This document shows, piece by piece, positions 33,930 through 45,764 of a stretch of DNA of 64,000 nucleotides. The position numbers and the translations under genes were made by a program. Within the stretch, counting starts at the first letter, position 1. Each line of letters begins with the position of its first letter. The DNA is from Harmothoe impar (Eukaryota; Annelida; Polychaeta; Phyllodocida; Polynoidae). Location of the stretch: NCBI GenBank assembly GCA_947462335.1, contig OX381720.1, forward strand, positions 689,501 to 753,500. The letters run 5' to 3'. Under the pieces are notes generated by a model that did no database searches, was not told the DNA's origin, and saw only the letters and a program-made list of their open reading frames with translations.

Positions 33930-36900
33930 GACGCCTAATTTCTACTAGCCCCGAAAACGAGAGTATCACATCTATATAGGTCAACCATGTTAGCCTTGGT
34001 TTAAGTGCGTGCAGAACCGTGTATTGTGCATTTATGCAGCATACAGATATGGAGACAGGCTGCTACAGTGTCAAATTGATCGACATTGTATGTAACTGGA
34101 CATGAAGAAGGATAATTTTTACTTAGTTTTCTAAAAAAGAGGGTAGTTCTCGGTACTCCTCCAGCAGCAGTGGTAGAGGGGTCGGACAGGTACTTAACCC
34201 TATTTATAGGGGCGCTAAGGTAGGGAGTTTGATAAATTTTTGAAAAATGAGTTAAAAAATACATATTGGTTCCATTAGTATAGATCCCAATGAGAGCTTT
34301 TCAGATCTGTAAAAGATCAGGAGTTTCTATCCTGCCTAGATCCAGAAATATCATGGTATATGCAACTGAACATATTTCCCATTTCTGTGATCTAGGCAGG
34401 AGAGGGGCACTTTCACAGCAGTTAGGGGTTCTGTAGCTCTAGCCCTCCTAGGCACCCTTCTAACTCAGACAGAACAGGTTAACTTAAAATGGCTAGGGAC
34501 ATCATTGGGCAGAGGCACATACATCTGGATTTCACATACGTCTTCAAGAACACAATTACCAACATCCCCATGGTAACAAGTTTTAACAACTCATATTTAT
34601 TTATTACATTTTGACATGAAGAATGTCACCATAATATTGTAGGCTACAGAAAACAGAGACTCTTATCTTTCTCCACTAATGGTTCCATTCATGTTGACTG
34701 CCATGATATTGTGATTAAAATGAGGGGTTTGTGTTTTTTATAGCTCAAGAAATGAGGTCAGGGGGGCTATTTTTATGCAATGCATCAGTGGGGGTGCTAT
34801 TAGAAAGGGTTCATATTGGATCACAGAAACGGGCAGACTACAGCGTTATTCACATCTTTTGACAGGGACTTGGTTGGTTGTTGGGCTGCTTTACGCCCTA
34901 ATTAACAGCTGAGGTCATTTCAAGGGGGGTGATGGTGATCGAATCTATGGATGCCTGAAGGTGGAAAGCACACACCCTACACTTTTACCGAGGCAATGGT
35001 GCTGCTCAAAGGGTGTGGCGAGCTAGACTGGAGGATGTAATAACTAGGCGGCAGAGGGGCCAAAAAGACAATCACGTAGTAGTAGGTCTACTTGGATCTT
35101 GAGTAGCCGCCTTTGTGGTTATAATTACCTAGACTAGTTGGCTCTGCCAGCCTGGTCAAGTGAAAATTGGTAAGGAGACTATGAACTAAGCTAAGCTCGG
35201 ATTTTAAAAATGGTCTATAAAAGTATAATAAAACTATAGCACCCTCTTAGATTTGATGATAAGACGCTGCCTACTAGGTATACGCATTTGTACAAGGGTA
35301 TCATTGTGTATAAAACGCTCTTTTGGTACATCATCCCGACTCTACACGAGCACCATTTTCAACGACAGATAATGCTGTAGTTAGGGTGGCCGGAGGGTCG
35401 GCGTGAGGGCCCAGTGTGTATCTGATCCTATGTTAAATGACCCTTTTATGATATGCCATCATTTTCGATTCAAAGCAGATAGACACTTCTAGTAATTTGT
35501 TATCAACAGATCCTGAATGGGTCCATCCTATACAGGCTGGATAATGCATTATAAACTGTATTACATAATGTAATTCAGGGGCAATGTTGACAGACCTGAG
35601 GTTTTGAGTCTCCTTTAAGCTCATAACTGGGAAATCTCTTTAACCTGACCTTTGGGAGAATTTGCACTGGCTGATGGCAAATCCATGTATCAACGAGATT
35701 CCTTTTCTGTTTGAAGCATCTTGAATGCAGCTATCCCATGGAGGGTCCTATAACTACTTAGGATATTGTTATCTTTTTTGAGATAAGCCACCTAAATTGC
35801 GCATTTTCAGGGCTCATTTTTTTTTTATAGAAATCTTTAATTGGTAGTTTACGGTAAATTACTGAATATAGAGATAAATCAAGTTAAAATAATGCATTTT
35901 GAATGGAAATGATACAATCTACCGCCAGCCAGCGTCAGAGCATCTGCTGGGGGTCATATGAGGACCTCAGACCCCAATCTCAAGTATTAAAATCATATAA
36001 ATAACACTAGAGGACACCTTCTGTCATACAGTTAGATAGAGAAATCTTAGTTCTCCCAATAGCCACTATAGCATGGCAGGGCTATAAGTAAGCCATGGGT
36101 ATGGCATGTCTTCTCTATACAGATCTTCAGATCTGTCAGAAAGGTTTGAGGAGTGAGGTATATGTAATCAGCTACAGTTAGTTACCTAGTTACTCTATCA
36201 ATATAACAGTGCTAATTTGTTAAATGCGAATATTGAGACATTCTAGACATACATAATACATGTGTGTCTAGTTTATTTTCAAAAATGCTCCGGCCACCCT
36301 ACTGTAGTGAATTTCCCATCTCAAGGCGAGCCCCGCGCTGGGTGGTGCTTATGTCTCGTAAGAGCTCCATGTCATAAGTATTAGTTACCATCACCTCACA
36401 CCCGTTTAACAACAGATTCAGGGTCTAATTATGGAGACCCTGGAGTAGGATTAACAATATATCCCAATGTCTGTGGTGGACATTTACGACATGCAGCCTG
36501 CCTCCTGGAGGTGATAGATCTGACCACAGGTCCGCAATATGGAGCTCCCCCTCTGAGAGTATCAAGGTTTGCGTATAGTCTCCTGCAGTTTAATCTGTTA
36601 TCTCCTCCTTTGTCGACCTCGCCAAAATCCTGGGAGATTCACTTTAAACCTAAGTCCTACCCTTTTTTATTCTTTGTTTATTGGGTGGCCCCTAAAGAGG
36701 GGCCGCGGTGTTGATTAATTACACCACATGTTAAGCAGCATGAGATCAAACCTCCCTCAAAAGCGTCAAGGCTCAAAGTCCTGTTGGACGGGAACCCTGT
36801 GTTGCTTTCGAGGACGAATGGTTGAGTGATCCTACCGATCCGTCAGAGGTTCTGACTTTATATAGCTTTTATATCGCTTTAGATATGGTGTAGTATTTTC

Positions 36901-38350
36901 AATCTCACTATAGTTTAGTTGATATTTCAAAGAATCTGCCTCATTCTATCAGAAATACACAACGTTGACATGTTTCTTATATTCAATATATTAGAAGTGT
37001 GCTTTGTTGCTTATTATAGGTCATTATGCGTTTAAAATGTTCGCGAGTATCGTGGAAATGTACAAAAACCCTATTGTGGCGTCATCTGACGAAAAGAGCG
37101 GAGAACTATACTAGAGCATGTAATCGCCAGACCAGCAGGCGGCGGCAGAGTGGTCAAAAGACAATCTCGTAGTAGTAGGTCTACTTGCATGTTGAGTAGC
37201 CGCCCTTGTGGTTGTAATTACCTAGCCTAGTTGACCCTGCCGGCCTGGTCAAGTGAAATTAGTAAGGAGACCACCCATTAACGTGCTCCACAGTCTTTAG
37301 ACAGTTAAGACTATAGTCAAGACTGGAGAATTTGGCGAGACGCCCCTCTGGGAGGTCATAATCCTCAATGTTAGGTGTTAGCTCATTAACATCAGATACC
37401 ATATTAACAACCCATTTAAATGTTCATTTTAATAGCAACTCACCCTATTCTGACAAAATCCTATTAGCAGGTAACCTCTGTATAAACCATACTGCAAACA
37501 TCTGCTACTTCCAGCGTCTGCCTCGTGACTGATAGTGTACAACAAGACGAAGTGGGCAGAGATTAGAAAAAATGAGGCTCTTTATATAGCCGAGAGAGCA
37601 GCTAATCTGGATGTTCTAAGCTTGTTTTCACCTAGAGCCCCACCCTCTTCCAGAGAGAATCAAATCGCTTTTCACCTGAACCCTTCCACCCCTAATCCAT
37701 CAGCATGAAAAGAGAGATAACGAGTGTAACGTGCGCTACATGTATATGGGATTATAGCTGGTGAAGAGATAAAGCCGAGTCACCTGTGTATACAAAGACT
37801 ACAGGGGGTGATTAACGCCAGGTGTGACGCGCCAGCCCGTGAACGGATTATCTTTTAAGCTGACGCTTAAATTCAACTAGCCAGCCGCCGTCCACACCAC
37901 TCACTGCGGCAAGAGGAGGTGCTTTTGTTTTACACTTGAGTCGCTTACCACACGGTCTCTACCTCACAGACAGACACGCGCCCCCTGTAGCTTTTTTTTG
38001 TTTTTTTTGTATACACACGCTAATCTTATAACCCCCTTATCCGTTATACAGGTAACGGGTATTCTCTTTTAAAATAGCTGCCAGTCAGCTTAGCTCTAGA
38101 AGCAAGAAGGTGTGTATAGGTGCCTTATAAGTCGGCAGGGGGTAAATACTAGTGAAAAAGGAAGGCAGGTGTGCAGGTAGCTTTTCTAACAGACACGTGT
38201 GTGCACTAAGCTGCTTAAGTCTAAACCCTCCCGCAGTAGTCAGGCGGCATGTGAAAACTTACTTAACAGATCTCTTACATTGAGTAGAGTCTCTGTGCTG
38301 AGAGAGTCTTTTCAGCCATTTTAAGAGGATTATCTAGGACAGGGTACATA
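33930..38350. other. Interior of the TIR element, middle part, non-coding
   Basis: A ~160-bp direct repeat with gtagtagtaggtctacttg and tagccgcc(t/c)ttgtggtt is at 35,020-35,181 and 37,100-37,272. The longest frame (36,511-36,714, 67 aa) has no motif. No Polinton-type gene was seen in either strand. Confidence 0.5.
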
Positions 38351-38359
38351 AGGAGTGAA

Positions 38360-38566
38360 ACGCCGAATAGCGGCTACTCAGTCTCGTGCAGCACAAGCAG
38401 CAGCATCTGGCAGCGGCTTCAGCAGCAGCTGCACGTGCAGCACAAGCAGCAGGCAGCGGCTTCAGCAGCAGCTGCACGTGCAGCACAAGCAGCTGGCAGC
38501 GGCTTCAGCAGCAGCTGCACGAGCAGCACAAGCAGTAACATCTGTCAACAGCATCCGTGACATCGT

Positions 38567-38598
<32 letters not shown>

Positions 38599-38712
38599 TC
38601 TGTCAACAGCAGCCCTCATGACATCGTCAGCAGCACAAGCAGCCAGCAGCTGCTGCAGCTGCTTCAGCAGCTGCTGCACGAGCAGTAGCACAAGCAGCAT
38701 CCGTGACATCGT

Positions 38713-38754
<42 letters not shown>

Positions 38755-38880
38755 CTGTCAACAGTATCCATGACATCGTCAGCAGCACAAGCAGCCAGCA
38801 GCTGCTGCAGCTGCTGCATGAGCAGCACAAGCAGCACAAGCAGCAGCACCGACAGCAGCAGCAGCAGCGGCAGTGTGGAC
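38360..38880 (+). repeat. CAG-rich compound minisatellite
   Basis: Long (CAG)n runs (about 38,569-38,594 and 38,714-38,752) embedded in larger repeats with ggcttcagcagcagctgcac and catccgtgacatcgtcagca. Frames on either strand give poly-Ser, poly-Ala, poly-Gln, poly-Leu or poly-Cys and are repeat by-products. Confidence 0.9.
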
Positions 38881-38884
38881 CACT

Positions 38885-39010
38885 AAATTCGAGATGAAGC
38901 CTAGTGACATTTGACATGAAGCTTGAAAAACATAGTGACAGGTGACATGAACAATTCTTAAAATCGACATGAGATATGAGCATAATTAAGCGACATCGAC
39001 ATGCACCATG
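38885..39010 (-). repeat. CATGTCG array, inverted copy
   Basis: gtgacatttgacatgaa and aaaatcgacatgagat on the plus strand are the reverse complement of the array type seen at 32,815-33,020. With the flanking tgtggaccac it forms an inner inverted pair within the TIR element. Confidence 0.65.
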
Positions 39011-39159
39011 GCTATTTTTTAAGACAAACATCATATGTCATAGCCTCCTCATCCAAACCTCCACTAGTAGTGCTCTATAAGCGCAAGCTTTGCCTTAAGA
39101 GAGCTGTAGCTGTGAACCCTCTCCTCCCCCCGTGCACACAGGTGAATTATCAGAGTCAG

Positions 39160-39490
39160 CCAATGGTGCCAATACCACTCTCATACAAGGGTCAGGCGCT
39201 GCTGGACTATAATAGATGAGTCAAGGACTGTTCTACTGAGGGTCAAGCAGGCTAAGTCGGACATTCAATGACAGGCAGGTCTTTAGCAAACTTGCTTGAA
39301 AGTCTGGACAGCATTGACAGACTGGGGCATAAGGATCTCGCATGGTCAGACTTTTCAAGCAAGTTTGCTAAAGTCACGTTATTGAATGTCCGACCTAGCC
39401 TGACCCTCAGTAGAACGGTCCTTGACCCATCTAATATAGTCCAGCAGTGCCCGACCCTTGTCTAAGAGCGGTTTAGGTGCCATTGGGTGC
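39160..39490. repeat. ~330-bp fold-back sequence inside the TIR element
   Basis: The left arm (ccaatggtgcc, agggtcaggcgctgctgg, cggacattcaatga, agcaaacttgcttgaaa) is matched in inverted order by the right arm (tttcaagcaagtttgct, ttgaatgtccg, ccagcagtgcccgaccct, aggtgccattgg), with mismatches and a ~50-nt centre near 39,325. It ends just inside the right TIR. Confidence 0.85.
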
Positions 39491-39922
39491 CTCTGATATT
39501 TGCCTCTGTGTAAGATGAGAAAAGGAGCTGTTGAAAGACTATATTTCAAGCTAGAAAACTGTAATTGTATAGGAGAGAGACCTTGCTTATTTCTTATAAA
39601 GTTGTAAGATAGTCACATCATGATGCACATCATCATAAACGCAATCATGATACATTTCATTGTAAGTAGACGAACCAGTAGACTCGCCTCTCTGCCCTCT
39701 AAAAGAGAGGGCAGAGAAGCGAGTCTCACTCTTAAAAAACCCTTCCCCTCCCCCCCTCCCCCCCTCCCCCCCCCATGCATCTTAAAGAGTGCCCCCCAGA
39801 GTGCCCCTCCCCCCCCTAAAAAAAAGAGCCACATTTTTAAATTATTTTTTAGCAAGCTTTCAGCTTGCTTTTTTTCTTTTTTAAAATTTATTTATCCATA
39901 AAAATCTCAAGTGACTTATTTT

Positions 39923-40188
39923 GAAATTCGCGCCAACCTAGTAGTCACGTGACCCCCTTAAGTAGGTCACTTCCAGTCACGTGACCTATTTGAATTTCCC
40001 GCCAACATGGTGGTCACGTGACCCTCTTAAGTAGGTCACTTCCGGTCACGTGACCTATTTGAATTTCCCGCCCAAAGGTCACGTGACCGGAAGTAGGTCA
40101 CTTCCGGTCACGTGACCTATTTGAATTTCCCGCCAAAAGGGAGGCCTCTCATTGGCTGCTTTTGAATTTCCCGCCAAAAGGGAGGCCT
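39923..40188. promoter_or_regulatory. Mirror cluster of CCAAT/E2F/E-box/ETS-like motifs in right TIR
   Basis: Reverse complement of the left cluster, in the same order counted from the element end (attggctgc, tttcccgccaaaa, gtcacgtgac, cacttccggt). Its presence at both ends means any promoter activity would face both inward and outward. Confidence 0.6.
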
Positions 40189-40295
40189 CTGATTGGCTGC
40201 AGGTCGATTGAGTAATAAACAGTACTTAACTATAGTCCCGTTCCGATACATACTATACTACTATCAGGGGCTATACCCCTGTAGATGTATTAAGG

Positions 40296-40812
40296 CACAT
40301 ATATACTTAAAAAAATCTTAAATTTACCGGAAATTTCATATGACATTTCCGGTAAATTTAGGGTGAACCTACATCTACGGGAAATATCATATGACATTTC
40401 CGGTAAATTTAGAGTGAACCTACATGTACCGAAAATGTCATATAACATTGCCATGACATTTCCTGGTCGTTTAAGAAAACCTTAAATATACTTAAACGGG
40501 AGTTTTCATGCAGTGTGTGTCAGATGACATCCTCCACTCTTTGTATGTATAGTATCAACATGTTTGCCAAATTCATATAATAATTGGCAAGTAGTGTTGC
40601 ATTTGTCTGGCATGGGTTTTGGCAAACATTTCATAATCTTCATTTATATGGGCTGCCTGTTATCTAAGAACAGTATATCCTTGTCTATCTTTCGGTTAAT
40701 ACAGCACTTGTCTTTGATCTTCAATTAAATCTCCGGCCAGCATTCCCCTCTCCTAATTTTCTTAGAGATTTGCCAGAATAATCAGTGTAGTATTTAAAGA
40801 CTATAACTATAC
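40296..40812. other. Intron sequence with a 40-bp palindromic tandem
   Basis: 40,320-40,359 is a near-perfect palindrome centred on catatg, with outer aaatttaccgg / ccggtaaattt. Two diverged copies of the unit follow to about 40,460 with gtgaacctacat between. The remainder shows nothing recognisable. Confidence 0.7.
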
Positions 40813-41100
40813 TGTTGAAAATGACGTTTCATACATACACATATACATATAGACATAGAACTCTCAGTGAACCAGTGTGCCAGTGGAGCCCCCTGGTGTC
40901 AAGATGTGACATTACATAGAACTCTCAGTAGAGCCCCCTGGTGGTATGTAGTGATATCACAACAGTTCCAAAAGGGCAGTTTCTCATAAAGTACAGGTGC
41001 TGACTCAGCACAATAAAGTAGTCCTCACTTACTGCTAGACCTCAGACAAGGCAACATCTCTTGTGTTCAGTCTTCTCTTCTTAGTCATAGCCATTCTATA
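40813..41100 (+). repeat. Copia 5' LTR
   Basis: Starts TGTTGAAAATGA and is bounded on the right by the primer binding site. It contains a short internal repeat (catagaactctcagt, gagccccctggtg) and an AATAAA at about 41,011. The shared part with the 3' LTR ends at ctctcagtagag. Confidence 0.8.
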
Positions 41101-41114
41101 GGTTATGGGCCCAG
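41101..41114 (+). other. Copia primer binding site, initiator-tRNA internal type
   Basis: GGTTATGGGCCCAG abuts the LTR. This is the sequence known from Drosophila copia, where it pairs with the anticodon region of a cleaved initiator methionine tRNA rather than with its 3' end. Confidence 0.75.
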
Positions 41115-41625
41115 AACACTTCTTCACACTGACTTCACCACAAAGGAGGAATACTCAGCTAAGTTGCCAAGTTTTAAGAAAAACTTTATTGTTGACTGCA
41201 CAGTGACATTTATACTTGTCTGTTTTGTATGTGAGCCTAGTACATAGTACTAGTTTGAGTTTTTGGACTCTACCACTCAGTGACAGTTTGACAGTGGCAT
41301 GACAGTTGACACTGCCATGACTGTTCTTTGTTTTACCACACACTGCTAGTTTGAGATATTGGTCTTTTAGACTCTACCACTCAGTGACAGTTTGACATTG
41401 CTCTAACATTGATATAAACTTGCTTTACCACACATTGCCATTTTTGAGATATTGGTATTTTGGCTCTACCGCATTGTGACAGTTTGACATTGCCATGACA
41501 TTGGGATGACTTTGCATTACTTCACACTGCTACTGCCATATACAGTGACAGTTTAAGACTTAGACCCTTCAGCTACAAACTTTTTTTTTTTGAATTGTTC
41601 TGGCATTTAAGTTCAAGTTTTAACC

Positions 41626-43383
41626 ATGGCTACCAGGAAGTCAGACATAGTGCCATTGAAAGGTTCCAATTATGCTACTTGGAAGATTCAAGCCAAGTGC
41701 ATGTTGAAGAGGGATGGCATATGGGGAATAGTGGAGGGAACAGAAACAGTGCCTCCAGTAGACCAACCTGATAACAGACTAAAGTATGTATTGCATAGGG
41801 ATCAAGCCTGCGCAAACCAAGTTTTAGTGGTAGACCCAGCCCTGCTGTACATTCTAGGGGAGGACCCTGAAGACCCTAAAAATGTATGGGATTCTCTCAA
41901 CAATCAGTTCCAAAAGAAATCATGGACTAACAAACTCCGGTTGCGCCGCAAACTTTATTCACTGAAATTAGAGGATGGTTGTTCAGTGAATGATCATATT
42001 CGAGTGATGACGGAGATTTTCAACGAACTCTCGATTGTTCGAGATAAACTCGATGAACAGGACCGTGTGATTCATCTGTTGGCAAGATTGCCTGTTGCGT
42101 TCGAAATATTAGTCACCGCATTTGAAGCTCTTTATACGGTTCCAGCTATGGAGATAGTCACAGAGCAACTACGACATGCGGAGCGAAAAATTGAGGAGAG
42201 CTCAGAAGAAGGATTTGCTTTAGCATCACGCAGTGAAAGTGGTAGGTGCAATAGTGGTAAGAGCAATAGTGGTAAGAGCAGCAGTGGTAGCAGTGGTAAA
42301 AGCAGCAGTGGTAAGAACAAAGGTGGTATTTGCTACTACTGTAAAAAGAGTGGTCATTATAAGAGAGACTGTCCAAAGCTTCAAAGTAAAATGAGTCAGA
42401 AGGAGTCAGGAGGAAACTCTGGAAAGCATGGTAAGGAGAAAGCCAACCATGCAAGCTCCGTTGACAACAACTCGTGTTTCATCGCACAGGATGCACTCTC
42501 AACCTCTGGAGGAGGTGGACATAGTTGGATTGTAGATTCAGGAGCAACAGCTCATATGTGCAACCAGAAGGAGCTCTTCAATGAGCTGCACAGCACCAAA
42601 GCATCTGATGTCACTCTTGGTGATGGTCATATCTTGCAGGCTACTGGTGTTGGGACCGTTCAGCTGAACATATCTGGTATCGTAATGAAATGTGTGCTTA
42701 AGGACGTGTTGTATGTTCCAGATTTTGCATACAATTTGGTTAGCGTCTCAAGGGCGAGTGAAGCAGGATTGCGGACAGTATTTGTGAACAATCAGTGTCA
42801 TATAGAGAAGCCTGATGGTCAGGTAGTGGCAGCCGCCATTCGAGCAGGTTCGTTGTACTATGTCAATTGTCTGTCTCACTCAGCTGCAACCATCCAGGAT
42901 GAAGACTCATTGCATAAACGGTATGGCCATTTGAATGAAGACTCTTTGAAGAGACTGGCAAGGGATGGTATGGTAGAAGGTTTCACCTATGATTCAACCA
43001 AGAAATTGGGTTTCTGCGAGCCTCGTGCGGAGGCAAAGAACCATCGAACAAAGTTCCCAAAGGACGGTGGTACGCGAAGTAAAGAACTTTTGGGTCTTGT
43101 GCACAGTGACGTTTGTGGCAAGATGAAGACCGCATCAATCGGTGGTGCTCAGTACTTCTTGACCTTTATTGATGACAAGTCTCGGTACCCATGGGTCTAT
43201 TTCCTGAAAACCAAAGATCAGGTGTTTGAGAAATTCCTGGAGTGGAAAGGTTTGGTTGAGAAGGAGACTGGTCAGAAGGTGAAAACTTTAAGGACCGACT
43301 ATGGCGGGGAATACACCTCTAGCAAGTTTGAGACGTATCTCAAAAAGGAGGGAATTCGACATGAGGTCACAGAGGAACCCTGA
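41626..43383 (+). pseudogene. Copia gag, protease and integrase N-part
   Basis: A 585-codon frame from an ATG in good context. Gag (residues ~1-210) is followed by a CX2CX4HX4C zinc knuckle (CYYCKKSGHYKRDC, residues ~236-249), the protease site WIVDSGATAHMC (~303-314), then integrase with GHLN of the HHCC finger (~436), the first catalytic Asp in VHSDVCGK (~490) and the second in LRTDYGGEY (~555). The finger's second Cys is replaced by Arg (FCEPRAEAK). The frame breaks around 43,370-43,383, before the catalytic Glu, which appears in the next frame. So the polyprotein is interrupted and probably inactive. Confidence 0.95.
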
Positions 43384-43975
43384 GCAAAATGGGGTAGCTG
43401 AACGAATGAATCGTACCTTGGTGGAGATGGCTCGAGCAATGTTGGGAGATATGTCTCGGTCCTTTTGGGCAGAAGCGTTGTCAACAGCTGCATATCTGAG
43501 AAATCAGAGTCCGACAGCAGCTGTTCCAGATGTGACACCGTATGAGGCATTCAAAGGGAAGAAGCCAGATGTTGCTAATCTGAAACCCTTTGGAGTGACA
43601 TGCTATGCACACTTCCCAAAAGATGAGCGCAGTAAGCTCAAGTCGAAAATCCAGAAAGTGCATCTTCCTTGGATATGGTGACTGTGTCAAGGGATATCGT
43701 CTGTATGACTTGAACCGTAAGAAGGCGATACACAGTCGGGATGTCATCTTTGATGAGCATAGTCTGGATTAGACTGAGGAAAGTCGCCATGTCATCATTG
43801 AATCTCCAGAAGTTAAGGAAGAAGGAGCTGAGGTTCAACACCAAGATCCAGCTGAGGCTGAAGCTGAGATGCCACATGAGGTTCCTGTAGAAGATCCTGT
43901 TGTTCCAGACAACAACCAAGAAGGTGTCAGGAAATCTGGTCGTCCAACAAAAGCACCCAATCGTTACAGTCAATA
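43370..43975 (+). pseudogene. Copia integrase C-part and linker, frameshifted
   Basis: The second integrase segment runs to about 43,681, with the catalytic Glu in NGVAERMNRTLVEMAR and the downstream FWAEALSTAAYLRN. Another frameshift near 43,660 leads to GYRLYDLNRKKAIHSRDVIF, the usual end of the copia integrase region. A TAG interrupts this frame at about 43,771, and the acidic/proline linker (RKSGRPTKAP) ends at a second TAG near 43,974. Confidence 0.9.
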
Positions 43976-43999
43976 GGGTGGTTGCTGAGGAATCTACAA

Positions 44000-45448
44000 G
44001 CTATAAGGAAGCAATAAAAGCTAATCAGGACAAATGGCAAGCAGCCATGGATCAAGAGTATGAGTCGTTACAGAAGAATGCCTGAAGGTCGGAAACAAGT
44101 AGGTAGCAAATGGGTCTATAAGACCAAGCTATCAGCTGATGGAAGCGTGGAGCGACATAAGGCCAGGTTGGTCACGCAGGGCTTTAGTCAGAAGTACGGA
44201 ATGGACTACGACGAGACGTTCTGTCCAGTTGTCAAGACTGAGTCCGTTCGTGCAGTAATTGCTCTTGCTGCAAACATGAACCTCCTTTTGCATCAGATGG
44301 ACGTTACTACTGCCTTTCTTAATGGGACCTTAGAAGAAGAGGTCTACATGAAACAGCCCCAGGGCTTTGTTAAGAAGGGTGAGGAGAATCTGGTGTGCAA
44401 GTCAAAGAAGAGCATATATGGACTGAAACAGTCTCCTCGGTGCTGGAACAAAGCTCTTGATGGTTACTTCAAAAGTATCAATCTTAAGCAGTCTAGTGCT
44501 GATCCTTGCATCTATACTGGCCCAGAAGGAGTGAAAGTGGCGGTCTACGTTGACGATATTCTCATTGCCACTGAAACTGAGAAGATGATGACCAAGATGA
44601 AGAGGAGTCTGTCTCAGAAGTTTGAAGTCAAGGATCTGGGTGAGCTGACATCGTTTCTAGGAGTGCAAGTCAAGCAATCCTCTGACGGGATATGGATAGG
44701 TCAGCCGGGTTACACTTCCAGAATTCTTGACAAATATCAGATGAAGGAAGCAAAACCAGTCTCCACACCTGTGGATATCATTTCAAAGATGGACACTGAT
44801 AGTGACAGTCCTCCAGCATTGCTCTATCAGTCGGCAGTCGGTAGCTTGCTGTACTTGTCAAGCTGGACAAGACCTGATATTGCATTCGCCGTGAACACCG
44901 TTGCTAAATACAACAGTAACCCAACGTTGGAGCACTGGAAAGCAGTTAAGAGGACATTGAGATACCTCAAAGGAACCAGTGAACAAGGAATCAAGTACAG
45001 CAAAGATTCCAAGAAGAACATCATTGGTTACTGTGATGCTGATTGGGCAGGAGACAGGAGTGACCACAAATTTACATCCGGTTATGTGTTCAATCTAGCT
45101 GAAGCTCCAATCAGTTGGAGAAGCAAGAAACAGTCGTGCGTAGCTCTGTCTACAGCAGAAGCGGAATACGTCGCGTTGGCATCTGCTGCACAAGAAGCTG
45201 TATGGCTATGTGAGCAATTAAGGCTACTGGATGGTCCCATTAAAGAAGCTACCACCATCTTCGATGACAGTCAGTCAGCCATAGCAATGTTGAAGAATCC
45301 ACAGTTCCATGGACGTGCGAAGCATATTGGTATAAAGTACCATTATATACGGGGAGAAATCAACAATGGAACCTGGATAAAGCTGGGTGAAGAGAGTGAT
45401 GTGCTACAAACCACTCCTCTCAAGAGTAGAGTATCTACATTAGTCTAA
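44000..45448 (+). pseudogene. Copia reverse transcriptase and RNase H
   Basis: The main frame opens at about 44,060 and has SKWVYKTKLSADGSVERHKA, the TTAFLNGTLEEEVYM block, the catalytic box VYVDDILIA, and RNase H motifs YCDADWAGD, STAEAEYVAL, DDSQSAI and KHIGIKYHYIR, all in standard copia order. A short segment of the RT start (44,000-44,085) is in another frame. The extreme C-terminus departs from the family after about residue 445, consistent with a late frameshift. The catalytic residues themselves look intact. Confidence 0.95.
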
Positions 45449-45561
45449 AAACATTTTCATACTAACAATACGTTGAAACTAAAGTTTTGTTTGTCTATTT
45501 GTTTGTTCTCACAGAAGTCTGTAGAACATTATATATATGATACCTAAGAACCGAGAAGGAG

Positions 45562-45680
45562 TGTTGAAAATGATGTTTTACACATACATATATATATAGA
45601 CATAGAACTCTCAGTGAACCAGTGTGTCGGTGGAGCCCCCTGGTGTCAAGAAGTGACATTACATAGAACTCTCAGTAGAG
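45562..45680 (+). repeat. Copia 3' LTR, truncated
   Basis: Starts TGTTGAAAATGA like the 5' LTR and aligns with it to ctctcagtagag; the remaining ~170 bp are absent. It is preceded by the purine run gaaccgagaaggag. Confidence 0.85.
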
Positions 45681-45764
45681 TCAATATAGAGAAACATTTG
45701 TGAACACTCCATAAACGTATCGTGCAGTGAGTGACATCCCTAAGTAGGACACATTACTACTTAC

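Larger units (their letters stand above)
30697..40262. mobile_element. 9.6-kb TIR element, Polinton/Maverick-like ends, no genes
   Basis: Terminal inverted repeats of 697 bp each (30,697-31,393 and 39,566-40,262) begin 5'-AGTAGTATAGTATG and differ at very few positions; I saw one clear substitution near 31,193. An exact 6-bp duplication, atcagg, flanks both ends (30,691-30,696 and 40,263-40,268), and joining the flanks restores the satellite text seen nearby. Polintons are known for 6-bp duplications, 5'-AG ends and inverted repeats of several hundred bases. The 8.2-kb interior has no frame resembling polymerase B, integrase, ATPase or protease, so it would be non-autonomous if it belongs to that class. 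Near-identical repeats imply recent insertion or conversion. A Dada-like or unnamed DNA transposon is the alternative. Confidence 0.85.
40813..45680 (+). mobile_element. Copia-type LTR retrotransposon, 3' LTR truncated
   Basis: 5' LTR 40,813-41,100, primer site 41,101-41,114, gag-pol 41,626-45,448, purine tract about 45,546-45,561 and a partial 3' LTR 45,562-45,680 that matches only the first ~119 bp of the 5' LTR. The LTR copies differ at several positions, so the insertion is not recent. It lies in an intron of the receptor gene in antisense orientation, its broken end 84 bp from the donor of the TM2 exon. No target duplication is visible, as expected if the 3' end was deleted. Confidence 0.9.

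Noticed and set aside
38355..39034. Poly-Ser/Ala/Gln/Leu/Cys frames on both strands
   Set aside because: By-products of the CAG-rich compound repeat.
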